Shown: piece after piece, positions 36,866-46,230 of the stretch | Layout of the letters: each line of letters opens with the position of its first letter | Position numbering within the stretch: the first letter of the stretch is position 1 | NCBI RefSeq assembly: GCF_029285175.1 | Contig: NZ_JABEDH010000001.1 | Location: 1,364,001-1,428,000 of the forward strand | Direction: 5' to 3' | Source: Sulfitobacter sp. M05 | GTDB taxonomy: Bacteria > Pseudomonadota > Alphaproteobacteria > Rhodobacterales > Rhodobacteraceae | DNA: 64,000 nucleotides | Translations under genes and position numbers: made by a program | The notes under the pieces: generated by a model | Database searches by the model: none | Told to the model about the DNA's origin: nothing | The model's input: the letters and a program-made list of their open reading frames with translations, nothing else

Positions 36866-38425
36866 TTACAACAGCGTTCCCTGCTCCGGTGCTTCCGGTG
36901 TTCCCTTCTTACGCGCAGGGGCCGGTTTCTGACCGACCTTGACCCGCCCGTCGGCAAATTCAATCTCCAGCTCAACGGCTTTTCGCACCGCTTTGGAATC
37001 CGTCACCACGGCCCCGTCGCCCCGTACCACCGCATACCCCCGCGCCAGCGTGGCTTTGTAACTCATCGTTTCGCGCAACCGCTCAAGCCCGGCCAACCGC
37101 TGCCGCCAGCCCATTGTCTGCCGCACGCCAGCATCGGACAGGCGCTGCGCCAATTTCTCGAATACCTCGGCCTTGACCGCCCGGTCGCGTGCAAGGGCCT
37201 CGGGCCGGAACCCCTTGGCGCGGCTTTCGAAACGGTCGCGCTTGGCCGCGACACCACGCCCCAGAGCCGGCCCCAACCGAACGGCCAGCGCATCCAGACG
37301 CCGCCGGTCATTTGCCAGCCGCTGGCGCAGGGTTGCAGAACGCAACGACCCTGACACATCCGCCAGACGCACCCGACGACGCTGTACACCGGCAATCAAC
37401 GCGGGGCCAAGTTGCTCGCCCGCACGATCCATCCGCTGGCGCGGACCATCCAACAAAGTTTCCGCACGCGGCAAAGCCCGCGCCATATCGCGCAAACGCT
37501 GCCCCCGCGCGCTCAACCCGTTGCTCAGCAATTGCCCCATACGCGCGGATTGCCCTTCCAACCATGCCACCAGTTCATGGCGCACCGGCACAGCAAGTTC
37601 CGCAGCCGCGGTTGGCGTCGGCGCGCGCTTGTCGGAGACAAAATCAATCAATGTCGTGTCGGTCTCATGCCCCACAGCAGAAATCAGCGGGATGGCACTT
37701 GCCGCTGCGGCCCGCGCCACAACTTCCTCGTTAAACCCCCACAGATCCTCGACCGACCCGCCGCCTCGTGCCACGATCAACAGGTCAGGACGGGGCATGG
37801 CCCCGCCAGGCGTCATCGCATTAAACCCGTCAATGGCACGGGCCACTTCAGGCGCGCATTTTGCCCCCTGCACTGCCACAGGCCAGATCAACACCTTGCG
37901 CGGGAATCGGTCCCGCAGCCTGTGAAGAATATCGCGGATCACAGCGCCAGAGGGCGAGGTCACCACCCCGATGACCTCCGGCAGATAGGGAAGAGGCCGC
38001 TTGCGGGCAGGATCGAACAAGCCTTCCGCCGCCAGCATCTTTTTGCGCTTTTCCAGCAGCGCCATCAGTGCGCCCATACCGGCGGGTTTAATATCTTCAA
38101 TGACGATCTGATACTTTGACTGCCCGCCAAAGGTGGTGATCCGCCCGGTGGCAATCACTTCCATCCCCTCTTCAGGCTGGGTCTCAAGCCGGGCAGAAAC
38201 ACCCTTCCAAATCACCCCGGAGATCACCGATTTATCGTCTTTCAGGTCCAGATAGATATGCCCCGAGCGTGGCCGGCTGACGCGCCCGACTTCACCCTTG
38301 ATGCGCACATGTGAAAATTCGCCCTCGATCACCCGTTTGATCGCACCCGACAGTTCGGTAACCGAAAACTCCGGGCTGTTCTGCCCCGGTGCCACCTCGT
38401 CAGGTGTATCGTCAAACATGTCCAT
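36866..38425 (-). CDS. xseA: Exodeoxyribonuclease VII large subunit
   Basis: Large subunit of the single-strand-specific exonuclease VII. At 519 residues it has the OB-fold N-terminal domain (about 20-120; FSVTELSGAIKRVIEGEFSH, RSGHIYLDLKD), the catalytic region (GVVTSPSGAVIRDILHRLRDRFP and VARGGGSVEDLWGFNEE, followed by SAVGHETDTTLIDFVSDKRAPTP) and a long helical C-terminal stretch rich in Arg/Ala. The start ATG at 38425 has AAAGGCGAGG upstream. The small subunit xseB is not in the window. It diverges from purD. Confidence 0.95.
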   Translation of the reverse strand: MDMFDDTPDEVAPGQNSPEFSVTELSGAIKRVIEGEFSHVRIKGEVGRVSRPRSGHIYLDLKDDKSVISGVIWKGVSARLETQPEEGMEVIATGRITTFGGQSKYQIVIEDIKPAGMGALMALLEKRKKMLAAEGLFDPARKRPLPYLPEVIGVVTSPSGAVIRDILHRLRDRFPRKVLIWPVAVQGAKCAPEVARAIDGFNAMTPGGAMPRPDLLIVARGGGSVEDLWGFNEEVVARAAAASAIPLISAVGHETDTTLIDFVSDKRAPTPTAAAELAVPVRHELVAWLEGQSARMGQLLSNGLSARGQRLRDMARALPRAETLLDGPRQRMDRAGEQLGPALIAGVQRRRVRLADVSGSLRSATLRQRLANDRRRLDALAVRLGPALGRGVAAKRDRFESRAKGFRPEALARDRAVKAEVFEKLAQRLSDAGVRQTMGWRQRLAGLERLRETMSYKATLARGYAVVRGDGAVVTDSKAVRKAVELEIEFADGRVKVGQKPAPARKKGTPEAPEQGTLL

Positions 38426-38598
38426 CAAATCGCCTCGCCTTTAACCCGCACCGCCCATACCTTGCCACGGCTTTGCCGCCCTCGGGACATTGGCGATATA
38501 GTTCGGTTCATTCAAAAGGCCAGACGTTTTAGATTGCCTTGCCCCTTGCCGCCCCACAGCTTAGAACGCCCGCAATCAAAGGCCAAGGGAACATGCTG

Positions 38599-39864
38599 AT
38601 GAACATCCTGATTTTAGGCAGCGGCGGACGCGAACACAGCCTCGCTTGGGCCACTTTGCAAAACCCCAAATGTGACAAGCTGATCGTCGCTCCGGGCAAC
38701 GCTGGCATCGCGAAAATCGCCGATTGCGCCAGTATCGACATCATGGATGGTGCGGCGGTCATTACCTTTTGCGAAGAAAACAACATCGACTTTGTTATCA
38801 TCGGCCCAGAAGCGCCGCTCGCCGCCGGTGTTGCCGACGACCTGCGCGGTGCAGGGTTTCTGGTCTTCGGCCCCTCGTCTGCGGCGGCACAGCTGGAAGC
38901 CTCCAAAGCCTTCACCAAGGAGATCTGCGCTGCCAGCAATGCGCCCACAGCCGGATACGCCCATTTCACCGATCACGCGAGTGCAAGTGCCTATGTCGCC
39001 CAAACCCCCGCGCCGTTGGTGATCAAAGCCGATGGTCTGGCCGCTGGCAAAGGGGTGATCATCGCGATGACCGACGCCGAAGCCGCCGCAGCAGTGGATG
39101 AAATGTTCGATGGTGCCTTTGGCGACGCCGGTGCCGAGGTGGTGATCGAAGAGTTCATGGAAGGTGAAGAAGCGTCGTTCTTTGTTCTATGTGACGGCGA
39201 AAATGTCCTGCCCATCGGTACCGCACAGGATCACAAACGCGTTGGCGACGGCGACACCGGCCCGAACACCGGCGGCATGGGGGCCTATTCCCCCGCGCCG
39301 GTTCTAACCGACGAGATTGCACAAAAGGCGTTGGATGAAATCATCCGCCCGACCATGGCCGAAATGGCAAAACGCGGCATCCCGTATCAAGGGGTGCTTT
39401 ATGCCGGCCTGATGATCAAGGACGGCCAGCCGCGTCTGGTTGAATACAACGCCCGTTTTGGTGATCCCGAATGTCAGGTGCTGATGATGCGTCTTGGTGC
39501 ACAGGCCTTTGATCTGATCCATGCCACCGCACAGGGCCGCCTTTCGCAAGTGCAGGTCAACTGGGCAGACGACCACGCGATCACAGTTGTGATGGCGGCC
39601 AAAGGCTATCCTGCCGCCTATGAAAAAGGCACGGTGATCAAAGGGCTGGACGGTTTGCCCGAGGACAGCAGCAATATGGTTTTCCATGCCGGCACCACCG
39701 CCAAAGACGGCAGCCTCACCGCCACCGGTGGCCGCGTGCTGAATGTCACCGCGCGGGGGAACACTTTGAAAGAAGCCCGCAACCGCGCCTATGATATGCT
39801 TAGCCGGATCGACTGGCCTGAAGGGTTTAGCCGCAGTGATATTGGCTGGCGGGCGCTGGATTAG
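38599..39864 (+). CDS. purD: Phosphoribosylamine-glycine ligase
   Basis: Second step of purine synthesis, joining glycine to phosphoribosylamine with ATP. A 421-residue ATP-grasp enzyme: start MNILILGSGGREHSLAW, then VVIEEFMEGEEASFFVL and the metal-binding VEYNARFGDPECQVL. AAGGGA lies about 9 nt before the ATG at 38599; an ATG two codons upstream is also possible. The TAG stop straddles the left edge of the MITE-like element: its TA is the flanking dinucleotide and its G is the first base of the element. Confidence 0.95.
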   Translation: MNILILGSGGREHSLAWATLQNPKCDKLIVAPGNAGIAKIADCASIDIMDGAAVITFCEENNIDFVIIGPEAPLAAGVADDLRGAGFLVFGPSSAAAQLEASKAFTKEICAASNAPTAGYAHFTDHASASAYVAQTPAPLVIKADGLAAGKGVIIAMTDAEAAAAVDEMFDGAFGDAGAEVVIEEFMEGEEASFFVLCDGENVLPIGTAQDHKRVGDGDTGPNTGGMGAYSPAPVLTDEIAQKALDEIIRPTMAEMAKRGIPYQGVLYAGLMIKDGQPRLVEYNARFGDPECQVLMMRLGAQAFDLIHATAQGRLSQVQVNWADDHAITVVMAAKGYPAAYEKGTVIKGLDGLPEDSSNMVFHAGTTAKDGSLTATGGRVLNVTARGNTLKEARNRAYDMLSRIDWPEGFSRSDIGWRALD

Positions 39865-40208
39865 GGTCAGGCCCCAATAATCCTGTATCGTCAGCGGCAA
39901 TTCCACGAAATTTCAATGGTTTGGGCCGCGCGGTCAATAGTGGTTCTATTTGCAAGCGGTCCAAGACGCTGAAATGAAGTGAAATTACTGCCCTGCGGGT
40001 TTGCCGGATTTTCCCGCTTCCCATTGCCCGGCAGGGTCATCCAAAGGATGATCCCGAGAGGGGGCGTTACATCTATTTGAAATAGAACCACCACTGCCCG
40101 ACAGGGCATTGCGCAGCAATGTCCCGAGAGGGGATTCCTGCATAAGATGTTCCTTGTTAGCGAAAAAATCAGGCAAACTGACGGCACAGGATTAATGGGT
40201 CCTGACCC
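39864..40208. mobile_element. MITE-like non-autonomous element, 345 bp, TA-flanked
   Basis: Terminal inverted repeats of 23 bp with two mismatches: GGGTCAGGCCCCAATAATCC at the left, and the complement of the right end reading GGGTCAGGACCCATTAATCC. TA lies just outside each end (39862-39863, 40209-40210), the target-duplication pattern of IS630/Tc1-type transposition. There is no transposase gene and no convincing ORF. Inside are an inverted pair GTGGTTCTATTT / AAATAGAACCAC (39940-39951, 40080-40091) and two related hairpins. The sequence is uninterrupted, suggesting a recent insertion. Confidence 0.75.
40027..40134. repeat. Two REP-like hairpin units inside the MITE-like element
   Basis: Two units of the form CCCGRCAGGG - stem-loop - CCCGAGAGGGG. 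The first has GGGTCATCC / GGATGATCCC around AAA, the second GGGCATTGC / GCAATGTCCC around GCA. Their flanks are nearly identical but the stems differ by compensating changes, so the structure rather than the sequence has been kept. Confidence 0.6.
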
Positions 40209-40245
40209 TAGGCCCTTCAGTGTTTCCAAAGAAACCTGAAAACCT

Positions 40246-40943
40246 CTAATCGCAGGCCAGCGCTGCTGCAAAGCTGGCGCGGCCCGTGTGTGGCCCGATA
40301 TCGCGTACCGCAAAAGTGCGGCCTTCAAAGCTGACGGCGGCAAGCCGCACCCAATCCGCTGTGGCCACAATCATTTCAGGTCTGCCCGCACAGCTACGGA
40401 TACCGCCTGCGATGTCCGCCTCTGCGATCCTATGGTTGGTGAACCCCCGCAGCGCAGCAATCGGTGTCAGTTTATTGCCCGCTTCGAAACGCCAGATTCG
40501 AATGGTTTTGGCCAGATGCGGGCGGTCAACATAAGCGACTTCAATCACCCCGTCCCCGTCCAGATCAGCCGCGCCAATCGGGGCCAGCCAACGATTGCTG
40601 CGCCCGATATGCGGGGTTTCGGCAATTTTACCCTCTGCGGTATAAACCGCCAGCGCCGCCCCCTTGGCCATATCGGTTTCAACCACCACGACCTCGGGTT
40701 GTCCATCACCGGTGACATCCCACAATCGCGGGGCGATATCTTCGAATACATGATCCTTCGGCAGATCCACTGTCACGCGGCCCTGCCCTGCAACATCTAT
40801 CTGCAACCCGCCCCATTCAATTGCATCCCCCAGAATGCCATGCGCATAGCGGGACGTGGGCTCAACAAAAACTGCCGAGGTGATCTGCTGGGCATCCGCC
40901 GGCAGGGCACAAAGCCCGCACAACAAAATGCCCAGCAACCGCA

Positions 40944-40944
<1 letters not shown>
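40246..40944 (-). CDS. Secreted FG-GAP/VCBS-type repeat protein
   Basis: A 232-residue exported protein: signal peptide (about 1-19, ending ALPADAQ), then beta-propeller-like repeats with calcium-type loops DVTGDGQPEVVVVE and DLDGDGVIEVAYVD. Such repeats are usual in extracellular binding or adhesion proteins; no catalytic domain is visible and no function is known. The ATG at 40944 overlaps the ferredoxin stop (TGATG), so the two genes are coupled. Confidence 0.75.
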
Positions 40945-41282
<338 letters not shown>

Positions 41283-41414
41283 TTAAAGTTTAGATTGTTT
41301 CTAACGGGGGCCGTCCACCTCTGCCAGCCCCTTTTCGCAGTCACCTCTGCCGCTTTGCAGCGCGCCAAAAACGCGCTATTGTGCCTGAAAAACCAGACCC
41401 AAAGGCAGCGGGCA

Positions 41415-41978
41415 ATGACACAGGCAATTTTCAAGAACAGGCGGGCGTGGCACCTGGCACTCGCACTGCTGACCTGCACAGCGCTGGCCGGCTGTGATCC
41501 CGTGACCTCCCCGTCCCCAGCGGAGCCCCCTGAACCCGGCGTTCTGGAAGCCACGCGCAACGGGCCCGCCGACGCGCCGGCAGGCAGTTGTTGGGGCAAG
41601 ACCATCAGCCCCGCCGTGGTGGAGCGTGTCACCGAACAGGTGCAGATCAAGCCGGCATTGGTGAATCCGGATGGCACAATTGGTCGCCTGCCCGTCTACC
41701 GCACCGAAAAACGTCAGGTGATTGTGACACCGCGCCGCGATAACTGGTTCCAGACCCCTTGTCCGGATGTTCTGACCCCGGAATTCCTGTCCTCATTGCA
41801 ACGCGCCTTGCAAGTCCGCGGCGGCTATAGCGGTGCCATCACCGGCAAGCTTGATGCCAAAACGCGCACCGCGGTAGAAAGGTTCCAGCGCGCACAGGGT
41901 CTCGACAGCGCTGTGCTTTCCTTGGCCACAGCCCGCACATTGGGCCTGATCGCCGTGCCGCGCGTGCCGTCAGAGTAA
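41415..41978 (+). CDS. Lipoprotein with peptidoglycan-binding domain
   Basis: A 187-residue lipoprotein. The signal ends in LTCTALAGCD, so the lipidated Cys is about residue 28; Asp at +2 would favour retention in the inner membrane by E. coli rules. A Pro-rich stretch follows, and a PG_binding_1 domain occupies about 125-180 (LQRALQVRGGYSGAITGKLDAKT, then AVERFQRAQGL). It is likely to tie envelope components to the wall. The ATG at 41415 is chosen because it gives the lipobox; the frame is open upstream. Ends at a strong terminator shared with degP. Confidence 0.82.
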   Translation: MTQAIFKNRRAWHLALALLTCTALAGCDPVTSPSPAEPPEPGVLEATRNGPADAPAGSCWGKTISPAVVERVTEQVQIKPALVNPDGTIGRLPVYRTEKRQVIVTPRRDNWFQTPCPDVLTPEFLSSLQRALQVRGGYSGAITGKLDAKTRTAVERFQRAQGLDSAVLSLATARTLGLIAVPRVPSE

Positions 41979-41983
41979 CGCAA

Positions 41984-42007
41984 AAGGGCACCCGGTAAGG
42001 TGCCCTT
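41984..42007. terminator. Bidirectional terminator
   Basis: AAGGGCACC (41984-41992) and GGTGCCCTT (41999-42007) form a 9-bp stem with a 6-nt loop between the convergent lipoprotein and degP genes, with A-rich and T-rich flanks. Confidence 0.75.
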
Positions 42008-42038
42008 CTTGTCGCAAGCAGATACCTCTGTGAGCGGC

Positions 42039-43550
42039 TCAGCTGCCCAAAGCCAAGGCCACAAACCGTGGATCACCGTTGCGACGGACCAGCAACAACA
42101 GTGACTTACGTCCCGCTTCTTTTGCCGCCGCAACCCGTTTTTCAAGATCGGCAATGTTGACAACCTTCTGCTGCCCCGCCTCGGTGATCACATCCCCGGT
42201 GCGCAGCCCCTTTTCAAAGGCTTCCGACGTTTCATCTACCTCTGTCACCGCCAATCCGGTCAGTTCCTCTTCAAGGTCAAGCTCCTTGCGAATGGCATTG
42301 TTTAATGGCGACAGGGTCAACCCCAGTAAATCTTTGGTTTCCGGTTCAGCCTCGGCTTCAGGGCCATCCGTTTGCGTACCCTCTCCGTTGGCATCCTCTC
42401 GCCGGCCCAGAACCACCTTGATGGTCTGGCTCTTGCCCTCGCGCATTACGGTCACCCGGACAGCAGCACCAACCGGGCTGTTGCCCACCTGCCGAACAAG
42501 CGCACGGGTATCCGCCACCTCAACACCGTCAAACGACAGGATCACATCTCCGGTCAACAGGCCCGCCTCTTTCGCCGGCCCCTCTGGCACATCTGTGATC
42601 AAAGCACCGGTCGCCTTGGCCAACCCCATGGCATCAGCCACATCATCGGTCACGTCCTGAATGCGTACCCCCAACCAGCCACGGCGCGTCTCGCCGAATT
42701 CCTTCAACTGATCCACCACCCGCGTCACCACATTGGACGCCATGGAAAACCCGATACCGATCGACCCGCCGTTTGGCGACAAAATGGCCGTGTTAACACC
42801 GATCACCCCTCCGTCCATATTAAACAAAGGCCCCCCCGAGTTGCCTCGGTTGATCGCCGCATCGGTCTGAATGTAATCATCATAAGTCCCCGAAAGCGCA
42901 CGGTTACGGGCAGACACGATCCCGGCAGACACCGAAAACCCCTGTCCCAGCGGGTTGCCCATGGCAATCACCCAATCGCCTACCCGCGCCGCATCACTAT
43001 CGCCAAAGTTAACAAATGGCAGTGGCTCGGTGGCCTCGACTTTCAACAAGGCAATATCGGTGTTGGGGTCTGTGCCGATCACCTTGGCTTTCAGCTCACG
43101 ACCGGAAAAGAACTCGATGGTGATCTCGTCAGCCCCTTCAATGACGTGGTTGTTGGTCACAACAAACCCGTCTTCGGAAATGACAAACCCTGACCCCAAG
43201 GCTGATGACCGGCGCGGCCTGCGCCCCTCCCCGTCACCGCCATTGTTGCGATCCTGAAACTCGCGGAAAAAATCCTCAAACGGCGATCCTTCCGGCACAA
43301 TACCACGCGGACCGGTGCGCCCTTCGACCACAGTCGAGGTGGTGATATTCACCACAGACGGGCTGATCTTTTCGGCCAAAGGAGCCAGACTTTCAGGCTT
43401 GGCAAACGCCGCCACCGCCTGCAACAACACCAATGCAAAAGCCAGAACAGTCAGCATCATCGACTTCCAGGCAAAACGCTCCGACACCGGTTTTGCCTGC
43501 ACCTTGACCTGCGCACCGCTGCGCCGCCGCAAATTGGCCTGTGTCTGCAT
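42039..43550 (-). CDS. degP: Do family periplasmic serine protease (DegP/HtrA)
   Basis: A 503-residue periplasmic protease-chaperone: membrane-spanning N-terminal segment (LTVLAFALVLLQAVAAFA, about 34-51), protease domain with His in VTNNHVIEG, Asp in DPNTDIALLK and Ser in INRGNSGGPLF, then two PDZ domains (the first from about 285 and the second from about 400). All catalytic residues are intact, unlike the trypsin-like protein near 23 kb. The start at 43550 follows AGCAGGAGAA. Last gene of the hflK-hflC-DUF2065-degP run. Confidence 0.93.
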   Translation of the reverse strand: MQTQANLRRRSGAQVKVQAKPVSERFAWKSMMLTVLAFALVLLQAVAAFAKPESLAPLAEKISPSVVNITTSTVVEGRTGPRGIVPEGSPFEDFFREFQDRNNGGDGEGRRPRRSSALGSGFVISEDGFVVTNNHVIEGADEITIEFFSGRELKAKVIGTDPNTDIALLKVEATEPLPFVNFGDSDAARVGDWVIAMGNPLGQGFSVSAGIVSARNRALSGTYDDYIQTDAAINRGNSGGPLFNMDGGVIGVNTAILSPNGGSIGIGFSMASNVVTRVVDQLKEFGETRRGWLGVRIQDVTDDVADAMGLAKATGALITDVPEGPAKEAGLLTGDVILSFDGVEVADTRALVRQVGNSPVGAAVRVTVMREGKSQTIKVVLGRREDANGEGTQTDGPEAEAEPETKDLLGLTLSPLNNAIRKELDLEEELTGLAVTEVDETSEAFEKGLRTGDVITEAGQQKVVNIADLEKRVAAAKEAGRKSLLLLVRRNGDPRFVALALGS

Positions 43551-43698
43551 CCGTGTTCTCCTGCTGTACTTTTGTGGGGCATATGCGCCCGGAAATTCCT
43601 TGCAAACAGACTGCAACGCTCTTGCCCCTGCCGCAACATCAAACATGTGGCTTATCACAGGGAATTCAACTGCCCCGATGGCAGATGCCCTGCGCACC

Positions 43699-43730
43699 GC
43701 CGCCTCTTCGTTTCTCTTTTTGGCCTTAAA
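43699..43730. repeat. Dispersed motif, copy 2
   Basis: GCCGCCTCTTC...TCTCTTTTTGGCCTTAAA, matching the copy at 36748-36778. Downstream here come a small hairpin GTCATC-TTT-GATGAC (43742-43756) and GGGGCAGAGCCCC with an A-run (43757-43776). It lies in the leader of degP. Confidence 0.55.
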
Positions 43731-43769
43731 TCCTGCGGGGAGTCATCTTTGATGACGGGGCAGAGCCCC

Positions 43770-43796
43770 AAAAAAATGTCGTGCAGGCTTGCCTGC
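43770..43796 (-). terminator. Candidate terminator after DUF2065
   Basis: GCAGGC-AA-GCCTGC forms a 6-bp stem on the minus strand, followed after 6 nt by seven T residues. It lies 10 bp beyond the stop of the DUF2065 gene. Confidence 0.45.
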
Positions 43797-43805
43797 GCCT
43801 TTGGG

Positions 43806-44000
43806 TTACGCCCCAATTTGAAAGGCGATCCAGACAAAAATCAAACCCGCTACAATCACCAGAAACCCGATCTGGCGCACAGCCGCTTCGGGCATCTGAC
43901 GCAGCGCTTCCAACATGCGTTCCAAAAACGAAGGGGCCAGTGCGTACACCAGCCCCTCGAAAATCATCACCAGCCCGAAAGCCAGAAAGATCAAGCTCAA
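43806..44000 (-). CDS. DUF2065 small membrane protein
   Basis: A 64-residue inner-membrane protein with two hydrophobic helices (about 2-22 and 44-62) and MPEAAVRQIGF between them; this matches DUF2065 (YjeT-like). It overlaps the end of hflC and lies between hflKC and degP, as in many alphaproteobacteria, hinting at a role with the FtsH-HflKC quality control complex, but no function is proven. Confidence 0.85.
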   Translation of the reverse strand: MSLIFLAFGLVMIFEGLVYALAPSFLERMLEALRQMPEAAVRQIGFLVIVAGLIFVWIAFQIGA

Positions 44001-44896
44001 TTGCGCGCACCTTGAACCGGCGCTCCACCTTGGTCCGAGCGCAAATAGTTAAAGAACTCACTATCCGGTGACAGAACCATGGTAGAGTTATTGCCTTTCA
44101 GCGCTTCCTCATAGGCCGTTAGAGAACGGTAGAATTCAAAGAACTCCTGATCCTTGCCATAGGCTTCTGCAAAGATCTTGTTACGTTCCGCATCCGCCTC
44201 ACCTTCGATGATCCGCGCATCCCGGCGGGCCTCTGACAGGATCTCTTCATAGGTACGATCCGCCAAAGCAGTTACCCGCTGTGCCGCCTCACGGCCTCTT
44301 GCGCGCTCATCCGTCGCTTCGCGGTCCCGCTCGGCAATCATCCGTTGCAAAGTCGCGGCAAAGTTCTGTTCCGGCAGGTTGGTCTGACGCAGACGCACAT
44401 CCACAACCGCAAGACCCAGCGCATCGGCGCGGGCATCTGCCCGTTCGCGGATCTGCTCCATCAAGGAAGAACGCTCAGGTGACAGGATGGTGTTCGATGT
44501 CACACCCTGCGCACCAAGAACTGCCCGGATCTGGGATTCCATAATACCGCTCAGGTCATTAACGGCCTGACGTTCACCGCCGGCACCAATGGCTTTGCGA
44601 TACTGTTCGATGTCATCGATCCGATAAAGAACAAATGCGTCAATTTCCAGACGCCGGTCATCCGCCGGTGTTACCTCGATCAGCTCCGTTTCCAGCGACA
44701 GGATACGATCCTCAAATCGCACAACCTCGTCCAGCAAGGGCACTTTGAAACCGATACCCGGCTCTGTCACCACCTGCTTAATCTGCCCGAACCGCAGCAC
44801 CAAAGCCTTTTCACGCTCATCAATCACAAAGATCGAAGACAAGGCCGCAACAATCGCAACCACCCCAATGGGCAGTAATAAACCCAACTTACCCAT
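43997..44896 (-). CDS. hflC: HflC, SPFH-domain modulator of FtsH protease
   Basis: A 299-residue membrane protein: one N-terminal helix (LLLPIGVVAIVAALSSIFVI), an SPFH/band-7 domain (about 25-190; VIDEREKALVLRFGQIKQ, YRIDDIEQYRKAIG) and a coiled-coil C-terminal part with RDARIIEGEADAERNKIFAE. With HflK it forms a cage around FtsH that controls its access to membrane proteins. The start touches the end of hflK (44896). Confidence 0.95.
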   Translation of the reverse strand: MGKLGLLLPIGVVAIVAALSSIFVIDEREKALVLRFGQIKQVVTEPGIGFKVPLLDEVVRFEDRILSLETELIEVTPADDRRLEIDAFVLYRIDDIEQYRKAIGAGGERQAVNDLSGIMESQIRAVLGAQGVTSNTILSPERSSLMEQIRERADARADALGLAVVDVRLRQTNLPEQNFAATLQRMIAERDREATDERARGREAAQRVTALADRTYEEILSEARRDARIIEGEADAERNKIFAEAYGKDQEFFEFYRSLTAYEEALKGNNSTMVLSPDSEFFNYLRSDQGGAPVQGARN

Positions 44897-46119
44897 TAGT
44901 TTGATCCTCCGCTGCGTCGCAGCTCGTTCAGGGGCAGATAAGGCACAACACCCTGCCCTCCGGAACCGCCATTACCGTTTTCGAGGATGATCTTGTCGAC
45001 ATCCCCCAGTACTTTTTCCATGGTTTCGATATAGAGACGTTTGCGCGTCACATCAGGTGCAGCGGCATATTCAGTCAGAACCGCCTCAAAGCGGCTGGCC
45101 TCACCAACAGCATCGTTAACCACCCGCGCGCGGTAACCTTCGGCGGCTTCCAGCAATTGCGCCGATTCACCACGGGCTTCGGCGGTTTTGCGGTTGGCAT
45201 AGGCATCTGCCTGACGCTCCACCCGATCGCGTTCCTGCTCAGCGGCCTGAACATCGCGGAAGGCATCCACAACAGAGCCTTGGCTCGTCGTGCCATCAGC
45301 ATAGGTGATGATGACATTCTGGCTGGGCGGATCGACCTTGTTCAGGTTGACACGCAGCACATTGATACCGGTCTCGCGGTTGTCCAATGTCGACTGGATC
45401 AGAACTTTGACCTGATCGGCAACCGCACCACGGTCCCGGCTCAAGATCGGAGCCAGTTCGGACTGCGCGATCACTTCGCGCATCGCAGATTCGGAAATCG
45501 CGCGCACAGAGGATTCAGGGTCCCGCAAGGAGAACTTGAAATCTTTAGGGTTCTTAATGTTCCAAACCACCTGGAAATCAATATCAACGATGTTTTCGTC
45601 GGTGGTCAGCATCAGACCGTCGTTGCCGCCGCCGCCGCGCCGCACACCAAGTTCTTCGGTGCGGTTGGTTGTGACGTCAAACACTTCGGCGGTCACAACC
45701 GGCCAAGGCGCAAAATTCAGACCTTCGGTGCCAACAGCCGAGAATTTCCCGAGAAACAGTTCGATTGACTGTTGTTCCGGACGCACTGTGTAAAAGCTTG
45801 CCAGCCCCCATGCCACAACCGCCGCGACAATCCCCAGTCCAACAGTACCGCGGGTCAGCGCCGGCCCACTGCCGTTGCCGCGCCCGCCACCAGAGCCGTT
45901 GCCCCGTGTTGGGCCGCCACCGCCGCCGCCCATCAAGACGCGCAGCTGTTCCTGCCCCTTTTTGACCAGTTCGTCGATCTCGGGGATTTGCGGTTTGTTG
46001 TCGCCGGGTCCACGCCCGCCGCCGCCGTTCTGATTGCCGCGACCATCGGGCCCGTCGTCCCGTCCGCCACCGCCTGAATTTCCGCCGCCGCCCCAAGGAC
46101 CGCCGTTGTTACCAGCCAT
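44896..46119 (-). CDS. hflK: HflK, SPFH-domain modulator of FtsH protease
   Basis: A 407-residue partner of HflC. A Gly/Asn/Arg-rich, disordered cytoplasmic N-terminus (about 1-95, with long runs of Gly) precedes one helix (about 97-115) and an SPFH domain (YTVRPEQQSIELFLGKF; NIVDIDFQVVWNIKNP). The C-terminal helix carries ERDRVERQADAYANRKTAEA. The Gly-rich tail is much as in other alphaproteobacterial HflK. Upstream is gor on the same strand, with about 110 bp between. Confidence 0.95.
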   Translation of the reverse strand: MAGNNGGPWGGGGNSGGGGRDDGPDGRGNQNGGGGRGPGDNKPQIPEIDELVKKGQEQLRVLMGGGGGGPTRGNGSGGGRGNGSGPALTRGTVGLGIVAAVVAWGLASFYTVRPEQQSIELFLGKFSAVGTEGLNFAPWPVVTAEVFDVTTNRTEELGVRRGGGGNDGLMLTTDENIVDIDFQVVWNIKNPKDFKFSLRDPESSVRAISESAMREVIAQSELAPILSRDRGAVADQVKVLIQSTLDNRETGINVLRVNLNKVDPPSQNVIITYADGTTSQGSVVDAFRDVQAAEQERDRVERQADAYANRKTAEARGESAQLLEAAEGYRARVVNDAVGEASRFEAVLTEYAAAPDVTRKRLYIETMEKVLGDVDKIILENGNGGSGGQGVVPYLPLNELRRSGGSN

Positions 46120-46230
46120 GTATTCGTCTTCCCCTCATTCTGCCGCAGCTTTGCGACCGTCGTATTACGTCTTGATGTGGTTGTTAAACCATCAATTTCA
46201 ACCGCCCCGTTCCCCGTGGCGGCTGTCTTT

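Noticed and set aside
39891..40370. A 159-codon minus-strand frame reading through the MITE-like element
   Set aside because: It crosses the element boundary, overlaps the end of the FG-GAP gene in another frame and has no recognisable sequence; it is a chance frame.
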